64,000 bases of DNA. Origin: Halarcobacter sp. GTDB taxonomy: Bacteria; Campylobacterota; Campylobacteria; Campylobacterales; Arcobacteraceae. The position numbers were made by a program, and so were the translations under genes. Where the stretch lies: contig NZ_OY780939.1 in assembly GCF_963675975.1 (NCBI RefSeq), forward strand, positions 2,294,001-2,358,000. The letters are read 5' to 3'. Every line of letters begins with the position of its first letter. Positions within the stretch are counted from its first letter, which is position 1. Shown one piece after another: positions 1 to 7,976 of the stretch. The notes below the pieces were generated by a model that was not told the origin of the DNA, did not search any database, and saw nothing but the letters and a program-made list of their open reading frames with translations.

Positions 1-2
1 CA

Positions 3-455
3 GCGCACAGTGAAACTAAATATCTTTTAGAATTAGTAAATATTGGAATCTCTCATTTTATAACAAAACCTTTAATATATGATAGTTTTGTTCATGTTTT
101 ATATACAAAGTTAAAAGAATATTATGAGTCACATAATACAATACAAAAAGAGTTTTCACCTATCTTGAGAATAAATGAAAACCTTTCTTGGAATAAAGAA
201 TCAAATGAACTATTAAAAGAGAATGAGCCTGTTAAATTGACAAGAAAAGAATTACTACTTTTAGAAATACTATTTAAATATTGCGAAAAAACCCATACGG
301 TAGATGAAATATTAAATTTTATTTGGGCAGATGATTCAAATACTGCACCTGATATTTCAAACTTAAAAAACATAATTTCTAGATTAAGAAAAAAAATTCC
401 TGAGCTCGATATTGAAAATGTTTATGGTTTTGGATACAGAATTAACCTAAAATAA
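3..455 (+). CDS. Response regulator, OmpR-type winged-helix C-terminus (5' partial)
   Basis: The gene enters from the left edge, so its start is missing. The reading frame is open from base 3. The first ~25 codons read as the end of a receiver domain, ending in the conserved lysine-proline of the alpha4-beta5 region (…FITKPL…). A linker of about 25 residues follows, then a winged-helix DNA-binding domain of the Trans_reg_C type (recognition helix region around NLKNIISRLRKKI, C-terminal hairpin YGFGYRI). Family members are phosphorylated transcription regulators that bind direct repeats as dimers. An internal ATG at 165 could be mistaken for a start, but it would remove the receiver. The stop codon lies inside a direct-repeat array (456–493) ahead of the next receiver gene, a possible site for this regulator. 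Confidence 0.85.
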   Translation, partial: AHSETKYLLELVNIGISHFITKPLIYDSFVHVLYTKLKEYYESHNTIQKEFSPILRINENLSWNKESNELLKENEPVKLTRKELLLLEILFKYCEKTHTVDEILNFIWADDSNTAPDISNLKNIISRLRKKIPELDIENVYGFGYRINLK

Positions 456-493
456 TACTATTTCTTTAAAAATAATACTATTTTGATACTATT
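456..493. repeat. Phased direct repeats (TACTATT x3), possible regulator binding sites
   Basis: A 15-bp sequence, AAAATAATACTATTT, occurs at 449–463 and again, identically, at 469–483. The core TACTATT occurs at 456, 476 and 487, so the spacings are 20 and 11 bp, close to two and one turns of the helix. The copies lie upstream of a possible -10 (TAATAT, 508–513) and the AAGGAG ribosome site of the CheY-like gene at 528. Direct repeats with ~10–11 bp phasing are typical sites for OmpR-family regulators, and such a regulator is encoded just upstream. Assignment as an operator is inference. Confidence 0.45.
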
Positions 494-527
494 GCTTAAT
501 ATACTTCTAATATATAAGGAGTCTATT

Positions 528-896
528 ATGGATTTTAAAGATTTTACAGTCCTTTATGTAGAAGATGAAGGTGTTATTAGATCAAATGTAGAAAAATGTT
601 TAAACTATGTGTTTAATGTTTTAGTTGCAAAAGATGGACAAGAGGGATTAGAACTTTTTAACAACAATAAAGTTGATTTGATTATTACTGATGTATATAT
701 GCCAGAAAAAGATGGTATAACTATGTTATCAGATATTAAAGAGATCAACCCAAGTGTTCCTTGTATAGTTACATCAGCTTATGATCCTAAACTATTTGAT
801 CAATCTTGTGCATTTGAGTCGTGTGATTATATTAGTAAACCTTTTGATATAAAAGAGTTATTAAATAATTGTCTTAAGTCATTAGAGGTAATGTAG
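528..896 (+). CDS. Single-domain response regulator (CheY-like)
   Basis: A 122-residue stand-alone receiver with no output domain. All active-site residues are visible: E12/D13 acidic pair, phosphoacceptor D55 in TDVYMP, T82/S83 switch residues, and K104 followed by proline. The start is placed at the ATG at 528 because AAGGAG lies 7–8 bases upstream; the in-frame extension to 483 has no ribosome site. Such proteins act by docking to partners such as the flagellar motor, kinases or phosphorelays. The partner here cannot be named. It follows the OmpR-type regulator at 3–455 by 72 bp, with phased repeats between the two. Confidence 0.85.
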   Translation: MDFKDFTVLYVEDEGVIRSNVEKCLNYVFNVLVAKDGQEGLELFNNNKVDLIITDVYMPEKDGITMLSDIKEINPSVPCIVTSAYDPKLFDQSCAFESCDYISKPFDIKELLNNCLKSLEVM

Positions 897-907
897 AGGT
901 AAAAAAG

Positions 908-1078
908 ATGAAAAAGTCAATCTTATTTTCATTTATTAGTGTTATATTTTTTTGTGCTTGTAGCAATAATGAAATATCTAAAGAAGAATGTCTAAATAAA
1001 GGTATGACTTATAAATATAAGACTGTACTTAACTATAGAACAGGTGAATATGAAAATAAGTTTGTATGTACTAAATAA
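908..1078 (+). CDS. Small putative lipoprotein (56 aa)
   Basis: A short ORF 11 bases after the CheY-like gene, preceded by GAGGTAAAAAAG (ribosome-like AGAGG). The N-terminus MKKS plus a hydrophobic stretch ending in FFCAC looks like a lipoprotein signal peptide with Cys18 as the likely lipidated residue, although the -3 position (Phe) is not ideal. The mature part is about 39 residues and has two further cysteines (C28 and C54) that could form a disulphide. It contains a YKYKTVLNYRTGEYENKFVC segment of the kind seen in many small periplasmic proteins. Function unknown. It ends against a convergent carbonic anhydrase gene with a weak hairpin between them. Confidence 0.6.
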   Translation: MKKSILFSFISVIFFCACSNNEISKEECLNKGMTYKYKTVLNYRTGEYENKFVCTK

Positions 1079-1101
1079 GCACAAAGAAAATCTTTATGCT
1101 T
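1077..1101. terminator. Possible bidirectional hairpin between convergent genes
   Basis: An 11-bp inverted repeat, AAGCACAAAGA / TCTTTATGCTT with one mismatch and a 3-base loop, overlaps both stop codons of the converging genes at 908–1078 and 1100–1600. There is no clear U tract, so termination is only a suggestion. Confidence 0.35.
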
Positions 1102-1600
1102 AGGTATACTCATTTTTATATTCAACATAGTGTTGGGCATGTTTTATAAGTTTTTCTACATCCTCATCTGTTAATTGCTTAACAACTTTTGCAGGACTTC
1201 CCATAATTAAACTTTTAGGTGGAAATACTTTTCCTGAAGTAACAAGAGAATTAGCTCCCACAATTGAACCTTCACCAATAACAGCATTATCTAAAATAGT
1301 TGCACTCATTCCAATTAAACAATTATTTTCAATTTTACAGCCATGAAGCATAACCTTATGACCAATAGTAACATTATCCCCTATAATTGTCTGAGTATCA
1401 ACATCTGTGTGAATCATTGATAGGTCTTGAATGTTTGAATTTTTTCCAATTCTAACACTATTAACATCCGATCTTATAACACATTGAAACCATACTGATG
1501 AATTTTCTCCTATCTCTACATCACCTATAACATCAGCACTATGTGCAACCCAAGCAGTTGGATCAACTTTTGGGTAAAATTCTTTAAATTTCATTAACAT
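1100..1600 (-). CDS. Gamma-class carbonic anhydrase family protein (YrdA/PaaY-like)
   Basis: A 166-residue left-handed beta-helix protein of hexapeptide repeats (VIGDVEIGENSSVWF, VRIGKNSNI, IIGDNVTIGHKV and so on). The three zinc-ligand histidines of the gamma carbonic anhydrase family are in IHTD, IGHKV and LHGC. The start is set at the ATG at 1600 (MLMKFKEF), which has AGGAC 5 bases upstream. A longer reading from 1702 would overlap the next gene and add an unrelated hydrophobic N-terminus. Proteins of this group may hydrate CO2 or act as acyl/CoA-linked hydrolases, and activity varies between members. Same strand as, and downstream of, the peptidase/ATP-grasp cluster, with an ~80-bp gap. 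Confidence 0.85.
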   Translation of the reverse strand: MLMKFKEFYPKVDPTAWVAHSADVIGDVEIGENSSVWFQCVIRSDVNSVRIGKNSNIQDLSMIHTDVDTQTIIGDNVTIGHKVMLHGCKIENNCLIGMSATILDNAVIGEGSIVGANSLVTSGKVFPPKSLIMGSPAKVVKQLTDEDVEKLIKHAQHYVEYKNEYT

Positions 1601-1682
1601 TTTAAGTCCTATTGTTGATTTAAAAAAAATTATTATAGCTTTTGAAATTGAAAATTGCAAGGAGCAAAAAAAGAGTAAACTC

Positions 1683-4271
1683 TTAATTTGCTTTATATTC
1701 AATAATTACAGGTTCTGAGTAATTTGGTACTTCATCATAGGTAAATAATGCGTAATACTTATCTATATCTTTTGCTCCAAAATCATCAAAAGTGTAATTA
1801 TCCATTCCCGCATAAAGTTTTTGTCCATCGTGGGTAGAGTAGGGCTTTCTAAAGGCATTTTTTATAACTTTTACACCTTTTAGGTCTGAATTTTTTGGAT
1901 TATCCCAAGTAAGTTTTATTTTTCCATTCTCTTTTGTAAGTTTTGCATTTGTAACTTTTTCAATTGGGTATCTTCTTTTTGGAATATATTCAATAATTAA
2001 TTTTGGAGATAAATTTTGATTTTTTATCTCCCATGATACTTTTTTATTTTTTATAGATTTTTGAGAAGAGGTTGGTTTTAAAACAAATGCAATATCCGAT
2101 TTATCTTTTAGTTTTTCATTTAAATTTATTTCTGAATAACTATCGAAAGGAAAATATTGAGTTTGATTGTTTTTTAATTCAGCAGCACTAACATCAAATC
2201 CAATTGTTTGGATAATCTCTCTATTTGTAATACCATTATAATCTTTATCAATATTCTCATCAACAAACTCTAAATGAAATCTAATATCATCTTTAATATA
2301 GATATTTGTTGAGTTTAATTCAAAATAGGCTTTTGTAATCATCGTATAATCAAAAGTTGGAAGAGATGAAAGGTTAAATTCAAAAGTAGAATAGATCTTT
2401 TTACCTTCACTGTCAAAGCCAGCACTAACTTCATTTTCCACTACACTATCTTTTGATACTGTATAAACAGCTTTTGGGAAAAGTTCAATAATATTTGGTT
2501 TAACTGTGTATGTGATTTCTAATCTTGGTCTAAAAGGTAAACCATAACCAAATTTACCATAACCAATATCCCATTGCATCATTTGTCTTGTTCGACCAAT
2601 TATTAACTCTTTTGGACCTTCTACTCTAAAAACAACTTTTCCATATTTTTCAAATACATTTTGTAAAGCTTCGCACTCAATACCTGAAAATTCCCAGCTT
2701 CTCCATATACCTTGTGTTAGTTGGTGAGATTGAGTAGGTCTTCCTACATATTTAATAATCTCCATATTATCTACATCATCAAAGTTTGTAATATCTCCCA
2801 TTGTATCTTGATTTACAATACCAACATTCCATTCCCCATATTTTTCAATTGTTGTAGAAACTCTATTTATGGGATATAGATTAAATGATGCATTTTTTAT
2901 TATTGTATTTTCAGCTAAGGATTGTAAACTAACACTAACTACAGCATAAGATACACCTTTGTTTTCATCAACTCCAACAAACAATGAATTTACCCCAAAA
3001 TGTTTAGCATTGTCATTTAAATTTTCAGCCACATATCCTGTTTCTTTTGCCATTGCATAATAAGTTCTACTAAACTCATCATACTCTGGATCTGTTCTTA
3101 AACTAATTTGTGGATAAAATGGAGATTTTTCAAAGGTTTTTTTATTTACAACTCTAATATTATAAAAATAGTCTTTATTTGTTTCTAGATTAATATCTGT
3201 AAACTCTAAGGCTTGTGTTCTAGCAATCAAATTTGAGGTTTTACAAAAATATTTATTTCTTTTTGCTCTATATATTTCAAAAAATATATCTTCATGCTTT
3301 TCATAATCCCATTTTAACTTTACATGGTTTGATCCAATCTCTGTAATTTCAAAAGAGTTAACCCTTTTTACTGAATTGTTTTTAGAATAATTTGGAGCTT
3401 CCCTTAATGCAACCAATAAGGCTGGAATATGTTCTCTTATATTTTCATCCATATCATTCATATAATCAGATATATTTCTAGTTCCCACTTCAACAACAGT
3501 AGAGATAATATCTTTTGAATGGTAAAACTCTCTACCACTTCCTGAAATAAGTTTTGTAGGTGGTTTCCCTTGATGAATACCATATTCTCTTCCAGAAATT
3601 TTTCTTATCTCTTCTGCCATATTTGCACATAAAACATTCATATCTGTTGTATCAATAGTATCTTCATGCCTAAAATCGTGAGCTGGGAAAAATACATTAC
3701 CTTGAGAGTGATAATCCAAAGCAATAGTTATATTTTCATGGGCTTCGACAAAATCTCTTAAAGCTCTTGTTTCTGGTTCACTAAATGGCTCAGGTCCTCC
3801 GTAAACATTTGATGTGGTAGAGGTTGATTTTACATATCCTATTGGAAAGTTTCTGTTTAAATCTACTCCATATGAGCCATCAGCATTTACTCTTCTATTT
3901 TTTCTCCAAAAAGAAAAATGAGTTCTTGAATACTCATACCCATCAGGGTTGGCACAAGGAACCATATAAATAGTTGATTTTTTAAGATATTTTTGTAAAG
4001 TTGGATCATGTTCAATGTTATCTAAAATATATTTTGTAAACTCTATTGCCAACTCATGGCCAATCCACTCTCTAGCATGAATTGTTCCTGTATAAAATAA
4101 AGCAGGTTTTGAATCTGCATTTTTTATATCTCCTGAGATAGTGATAAGATTTATTTCTCTTTTTTCCCAAGTATGTCCAATAGATTCTATTTTTATATTG
4201 TTAGGATATTTTTCTTGATACTCTTTAAAAATATTAGTTGATTCTTCATATGAGCGATATAATTGCTTCAA
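1683..4271 (-). CDS. M14 zinc carboxypeptidase with FN3 and DNRLRE-like modules
   Basis: An 862-residue protein. Residues 1–300 are an M14 (carboxypeptidase A/T-like) domain. Zinc ligands are H65 and E68 (HAREW) and H188 (DYHSQGN), substrate-binding residues are R123 and N139/R140 (DLNRNFP), and the catalytic glutamate is E261 in VVEVGTRN. A fibronectin-III-like region follows (about 310–400), then two long beta-rich modules of the DNRLRE type (about 405–575 and 590–760), and a C-terminal FN3-like domain (about 770–862). No signal peptide is visible although most M14 enzymes of this architecture are secreted, so the product may be cytoplasmic or exported another way. It is the last gene of a same-strand run with two ATP-grasp genes and an M20 peptidase (4-base gap to the preceding gene), suggesting hydrolysis of a peptide made or tailored by those ligases. 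Substrate unknown. Confidence 0.85.
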   Translation of the reverse strand: MKQLYRSYEESTNIFKEYQEKYPNNIKIESIGHTWEKREINLITISGDIKNADSKPALFYTGTIHAREWIGHELAIEFTKYILDNIEHDPTLQKYLKKSTIYMVPCANPDGYEYSRTHFSFWRKNRRVNADGSYGVDLNRNFPIGYVKSTSTTSNVYGGPEPFSEPETRALRDFVEAHENITIALDYHSQGNVFFPAHDFRHEDTIDTTDMNVLCANMAEEIRKISGREYGIHQGKPPTKLISGSGREFYHSKDIISTVVEVGTRNISDYMNDMDENIREHIPALLVALREAPNYSKNNSVKRVNSFEITEIGSNHVKLKWDYEKHEDIFFEIYRAKRNKYFCKTSNLIARTQALEFTDINLETNKDYFYNIRVVNKKTFEKSPFYPQISLRTDPEYDEFSRTYYAMAKETGYVAENLNDNAKHFGVNSLFVGVDENKGVSYAVVSVSLQSLAENTIIKNASFNLYPINRVSTTIEKYGEWNVGIVNQDTMGDITNFDDVDNMEIIKYVGRPTQSHQLTQGIWRSWEFSGIECEALQNVFEKYGKVVFRVEGPKELIIGRTRQMMQWDIGYGKFGYGLPFRPRLEITYTVKPNIIELFPKAVYTVSKDSVVENEVSAGFDSEGKKIYSTFEFNLSSLPTFDYTMITKAYFELNSTNIYIKDDIRFHLEFVDENIDKDYNGITNREIIQTIGFDVSAAELKNNQTQYFPFDSYSEINLNEKLKDKSDIAFVLKPTSSQKSIKNKKVSWEIKNQNLSPKLIIEYIPKRRYPIEKVTNAKLTKENGKIKLTWDNPKNSDLKGVKVIKNAFRKPYSTHDGQKLYAGMDNYTFDDFGAKDIDKYYALFTYDEVPNYSEPVIIEYKAN

Positions 4272-4274
4272 ATG

Positions 4275-5777
4275 CTATTCTCCTACTTTTAGTCTCGATT
4301 TTAGTTGGGCAAGTTTATTTTTACCAATGCCTTCTATCTCTTTTAATTGATCAATAGATTTAAAACCTTTTACTTTTTCTCTATAGTCTAAAATAATTTT
4401 TGCAAGTTTAGCACCAATACCTTTTATCTTCTTTAAAACAGATTCATCAGCATCATTTACATCAACTCTCATATCATCAAGATTTTCATTCCAAATTTTT
4501 ATCATTTGTTCATCTATTGATTCTAACTCTAATAAGTCACTTGAGTCAGTAATAACATTTTCTTTTGTATATTCATGTATCTCTAAAGCAAGATTCTCTT
4601 CCATACCATGAAGTGTCATAATATCTGTTAATGATGCACTATTAAAGTTTATTTTTTCAATAATAAGCTCATTCTTTTTTGGTGTTTTATTTAAATCTTT
4701 TTTAATAGGTAACTTTTCAGGTGCAATTGAGTCAGGAACATCACTTGGATCACTTAACTCAGCTTTTTCCATATCAAAACTATCTTTTGGATCATTTAAA
4801 TACCAAGTTCCATCACAAGATGGTTTATATTTGCTAAATCCAATATGTCTCATAGTTCTTAATAGTGATGAATCGATTTTACCTAATTCTTCCCAAGAAA
4901 AAAGAGGTATATGAGGCAGAGGAAATCTTCCATTTGAGAAATCCCACATCAAATATTGACAAATCCAATCTCTAATATAAGGAAATGCTGCAAAAGCAGT
5001 TGCACATTCTAAAATATATGCTTTATCAGTTTTAGCATCTATTGCTATATCACAAGCCCAATACTCAGCCTTAGCAGCTTTACTTGCTTCTACAGCTAAT
5101 TCTAAAGCATTCATTGGGATATTATCATATGACATTGAACCACCTTGTGAAGTGTTTGTAATCCATTCACCTTCTCCTGAAAATCTCCAAAATGCACAAA
5201 CTGGTTTATGCCCAACTAGCATAACTCTAATATCACCTGAGTATTTTAAATCAATCGCATCTTGTGTATAGATTGGATTATATTTCTCTTTTTCTAGTAG
5301 TTTTTTTGCTTCTTTATAATTATCAGCTTTATGTACAAAATATCCACCATAATTTGAAGGACCATATGATCTTTTAATTATCTGAGGATATTTAGCTTTA
5401 TTTTTTAGATAATTAAAACCTTTTTCCTTATCATAAAAGATTTTTGTTTTTGGAATAGATAAACCATATTTTTTACAAAATAGGGTAACATTTTCTTTTG
5501 ATTTATTTGAAAATTGTGTTTCTAAAGATGGAACAAATCTAACATTAGGTAATTCTTTTGATATCTCAACAAATGTATCGTATGCTGTTGCAGGAATATT
5601 ACCAATTAAGATATCAATCTTTTTCTTTTTTACCTCTTTTATAAATCTATCTTTATCATTTTTCCAATGATAGGTTACAGATTCAATTTTGTCAGGCCAA
5701 CCTTTAAAATTAGAATGGTCAAAAAATCTTAAAACATAATCAAGATACAAAAAACCTAATTTTGGTAAATTCTTCAT
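4275..5777 (-). CDS. RimK-like ATP-grasp protein fused to ComEA-type helix-hairpin-helix repeats
   Basis: A 500-residue fusion. Residues ~80–300 match an ATP-grasp fold: a nucleotide-binding lysine region (QIIKRSYGPSNYGG), GDIRVMLVG, a TNTSQGGS loop comparable with the SNLHRGGS loop of RimK, and a metal-binding strand AYILECATA. The usual ExN metal ligand pair reads E-C-A here, so one Mg ligand seems lost. Residues ~300–370 form an uncharacterised linker. Residues ~375–500 hold two helix-hairpin-helix units; the second (VNDADESVLKKIKGIGAKLA…IEGIGKNKL) is a good ComEA-type HhH2 unit and the first is degenerate. ATP-grasp enzymes of this class join amino acids or peptides, while HhH2 domains usually bind DNA without sequence specificity. 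I know of no characterised protein with this combination. It lies 12 bases after the second ATP-grasp gene. Confidence 0.75.
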   Translation of the reverse strand: MKNLPKLGFLYLDYVLRFFDHSNFKGWPDKIESVTYHWKNDKDRFIKEVKKKKIDILIGNIPATAYDTFVEISKELPNVRFVPSLETQFSNKSKENVTLFCKKYGLSIPKTKIFYDKEKGFNYLKNKAKYPQIIKRSYGPSNYGGYFVHKADNYKEAKKLLEKEKYNPIYTQDAIDLKYSGDIRVMLVGHKPVCAFWRFSGEGEWITNTSQGGSMSYDNIPMNALELAVEASKAAKAEYWACDIAIDAKTDKAYILECATAFAAFPYIRDWICQYLMWDFSNGRFPLPHIPLFSWEELGKIDSSLLRTMRHIGFSKYKPSCDGTWYLNDPKDSFDMEKAELSDPSDVPDSIAPEKLPIKKDLNKTPKKNELIIEKINFNSASLTDIMTLHGMEENLALEIHEYTKENVITDSSDLLELESIDEQMIKIWNENLDDMRVDVNDADESVLKKIKGIGAKLAKIILDYREKVKGFKSIDQLKEIEGIGKNKLAQLKSRLKVGE

Positions 5778-5789
5778 ACAAATAGTCCT

Positions 5790-6695
5790 TTATTTTTTAT
5801 TTATTTTTCTATCTATTAAATCAACAATTAATTCAATTTTCTTATCATTATAATCTATACCAATTTTTTCTTGTTCTGGTGTTATAAATGCTGGAATACC
5901 ATTTACCTCAAGTACAATATATTCCTCTTTTTTTCTATCATAAATTATATCAACTCCACCAATATCAAGCCCTGTAACTTTAACAGCATTAAGTGCCAAT
6001 TTGATTACACTTTCAGGAATCTCTCTTTGAAAAACACTACCACCACTTGTAATATTGGTTCTCCAATCGTTTCCTCCAGCTTTTCTTCCATAGCCACCAA
6101 CAAACTTTCCATCTACAATATCAATTCTAAAATCAGTATTATCATAATCAATAAATTTTTCTACATAAAAATATCGTAAATCCATTTGATTTAAAAAAGG
6201 CAATAATACATCTAGTGTTTCTTCATTTTCAATTTTTGTTAATCCAACACCACCCCAACCATCAGTTGGTTTATATACCATTTTATCCCATTTTTTCATA
6301 ATTGCTTTTAATTGATGAGTATCATCTCTATGACATAATTTATAGTCTGCTGTTTGTATTTTATTTCTTCTTAGTAAAAATGATGTATGAAATTTATCTT
6401 CTGTAAGTTCAAATGATTCATAAGTATTTATCATAGGAATCACTTTATTTAGTGCTTTATACAAATACATTTGATATTGTGTTTGTTCCCCTGCATTGTA
6501 AGAAAAGAAAAGATCTAACTTATCTAATTTAATATCATTCCAAATTATATGACCATTTTTTGCTATTGCATCTCTTAAGTTGATATTTGGAATAACATCA
6601 ATACCTTTTTTATCCAATAAAGAGATCATTTTCTCTTGTATTATATCTCCTCCACCATTTTGGTATAACCACATACCAATCTTTTTTCTTCCCAT
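5790..6695 (-). CDS. RimK-like ATP-grasp ligase
   Basis: A 301-residue ATP-grasp protein. Seen: a pre-ATP-grasp domain (1–95), the ATP-binding segment MVYKPTDGWGGVGL (~140–153), DFRIDIVDGKFVGGYGR, the loop WRTNITSGGS and the metal-binding strand IVLEVNGIPAF, with the ExN pair intact. This matches the RimK/LysX/MptN group, which attach amino acids (often glutamate) to a carboxylate through an acyl phosphate. It sits between the ATP-grasp–HhH gene and an M20 peptidase gene (22-base gap), so it may build a peptide bond that the neighbouring peptidases trim or recycle. No small LysW-like carrier was found nearby. Specificity cannot be read from sequence. Confidence 0.8.
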   Translation of the reverse strand: MGRKKIGMWLYQNGGGDIIQEKMISLLDKKGIDVIPNINLRDAIAKNGHIIWNDIKLDKLDLFFSYNAGEQTQYQMYLYKALNKVIPMINTYESFELTEDKFHTSFLLRRNKIQTADYKLCHRDDTHQLKAIMKKWDKMVYKPTDGWGGVGLTKIENEETLDVLLPFLNQMDLRYFYVEKFIDYDNTDFRIDIVDGKFVGGYGRKAGGNDWRTNITSGGSVFQREIPESVIKLALNAVKVTGLDIGGVDIIYDRKKEEYIVLEVNGIPAFITPEQEKIGIDYNDKKIELIVDLIDRKINKK

Positions 6696-6717
6696 TTTAT
6701 CCCCTATATAAATTAGT

Positions 6718-7821
6718 TTAATTTTTTTGATAGTAGTCTAATATCTTTGTCATCATAGAAATACGTTGCTCAAAAGAACTTTTTAATGCTCTTTCATTTA
6801 CAGTATGATCCCCATCCCCATATGGACCAAATCCGTCTAAAGTTGTTGTTCCACAACTTGCAACAATATTTGCATCACTTACTCCACCTCTTTTCTCTCT
6901 TGATATACTCTGTTGTGTTAGTTCCTCAAAAAAGCTTATTAATTTTAATTGCTTATCATTTTCTTCCATAACTCCTCTTTGAATAATACCATCTGCATGA
7001 GATTTTGTACCTTCAACATAAGAAGTAGCTGTAATTCTTTCAACTTCTTTAACAACTCTTAACTCTTCCTCTTTTTTATCAAACCTAAACTCCATCATAA
7101 GTTCACAGTGTGGAGATACAGTATTTATTCCTATACCACCCTCCATTTTGCCAACATTCACAATAGTGCCTTCTTCAAAATCTATTAACTCATGATATTT
7201 TTGCAGTTTAATTGCACCCTCTAAATTAGCATTGATACCTTTTTTATAAGAAGTTCCTGCATGGCTGGCTTTTCCTTCAACTTTTATAATATATTTTCCT
7301 ACACCTTTTCTAGCTGTTACTAGCTCTAAATTAGCTCCAGCTGCTTCAAATACAAAACAATAATCATAATCTTTTGCTATTGAAGAGGTAACTTCTTTTG
7401 AATCATCACTTCCTGTTTCTTCATCTGAAACTAATAGAAAATCTATATTAAAAATCTTTTTGTTTTTTTCAAATATATTTCTTAAAGATTGTAAGGCAAC
7501 TATATTGCCACCTTTCATATCGCAAACACCAGGACCATAAACCCATTCTTCATCCTCTTTAAAGCTTTCAAAATAGCCTTGGGGAAATACTGTATCATTG
7601 TGTCCTAAAAGAAGTATTTTTGTTCCCTCTTTTTTGGCTGTTTTAAACAATAAATGATCACCAATTAGTTCTCTTTTAAAAACAGTTTTTTCAAAACCTA
7701 AAGGTTTTAACCATGAAGTCATAATATTTCCAACTTCATCAACACCATTTTTATTTTGAGTATATGAGTTTATATTGATTATTTTTTCTAAGTCTTTTAA
7801 GTAGTTCATAAAATTTTCCAT
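6718..7821 (-). CDS. M20 family metallopeptidase (carboxypeptidase G2/ArgE/DapE type)
   Basis: A 367-residue di-zinc peptidase. Metal and catalytic motifs in order: H and D in GHNDTVF (~74–80), the bridging aspartate in GPGVCDMKGG, the catalytic/ligand pair EE in SDEETGSD, the dimerisation-domain histidine in KASHAGTSY, and the last histidine in GDGDHTVNE. The overall pattern is closest to the glutamate carboxypeptidase subgroup. No signal peptide is seen, so it should act in the cytoplasm. It heads the same-strand run of peptidase and ATP-grasp genes. The first ATG (7821) lacks a good ribosome site; the ATG at 7809 has GGA 7–8 bases upstream and could be the true start. Exact substrate unknown. 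Confidence 0.85.
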   Translation of the reverse strand: MENFMNYLKDLEKIININSYTQNKNGVDEVGNIMTSWLKPLGFEKTVFKRELIGDHLLFKTAKKEGTKILLLGHNDTVFPQGYFESFKEDEEWVYGPGVCDMKGGNIVALQSLRNIFEKNKKIFNIDFLLVSDEETGSDDSKEVTSSIAKDYDYCFVFEAAGANLELVTARKGVGKYIIKVEGKASHAGTSYKKGINANLEGAIKLQKYHELIDFEEGTIVNVGKMEGGIGINTVSPHCELMMEFRFDKKEEELRVVKEVERITATSYVEGTKSHADGIIQRGVMEENDKQLKLISFFEELTQQSISREKRGGVSDANIVASCGTTTLDGFGPYGDGDHTVNERALKSSFEQRISMMTKILDYYQKN

Positions 7822-7924
7822 AACAATAGAATATAGAAATCTTATATTTAATAGAATTTGATAGCAAAAGCATTAATATATCGATTAAAGTTATTATACT
7901 AAGCTTTTGATACAAAATGGAGAC

Positions 7925-7953
7925 AGAAAATGGTCATTAAATAACCATTTTCT
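7925..7953 (-). terminator. Probable intrinsic terminator downstream of argG
   Basis: A perfect 10-bp inverted repeat, AGAAAATGGT / ACCATTTTCT, with a 9-base loop, 24 bases beyond the argG stop codon. The distal arm is T-rich when read on the minus strand. It separates argG from the M20/ATP-grasp genes, which are then expected to have their own promoter in 7822–7924. Confidence 0.5.
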
Positions 7954-7976
7954 ATAAAAATTATACAGAATGTAAT

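Noticed and set aside
1601-1702. N-terminal extension of the carbonic anhydrase-like ORF to 1702
   Set aside because: It overlaps the end of the M14 gene and has no ribosome site; AGGAC sits before the ATG at 1600, which gives the normal family N-terminus.
5871-6179. Plus-strand ORF opposite the RimK-like ligase gene
   Set aside because: Antisense shadow: low-complexity Ile/Asn/Ser content, and the minus strand encodes a clear ATP-grasp domain.
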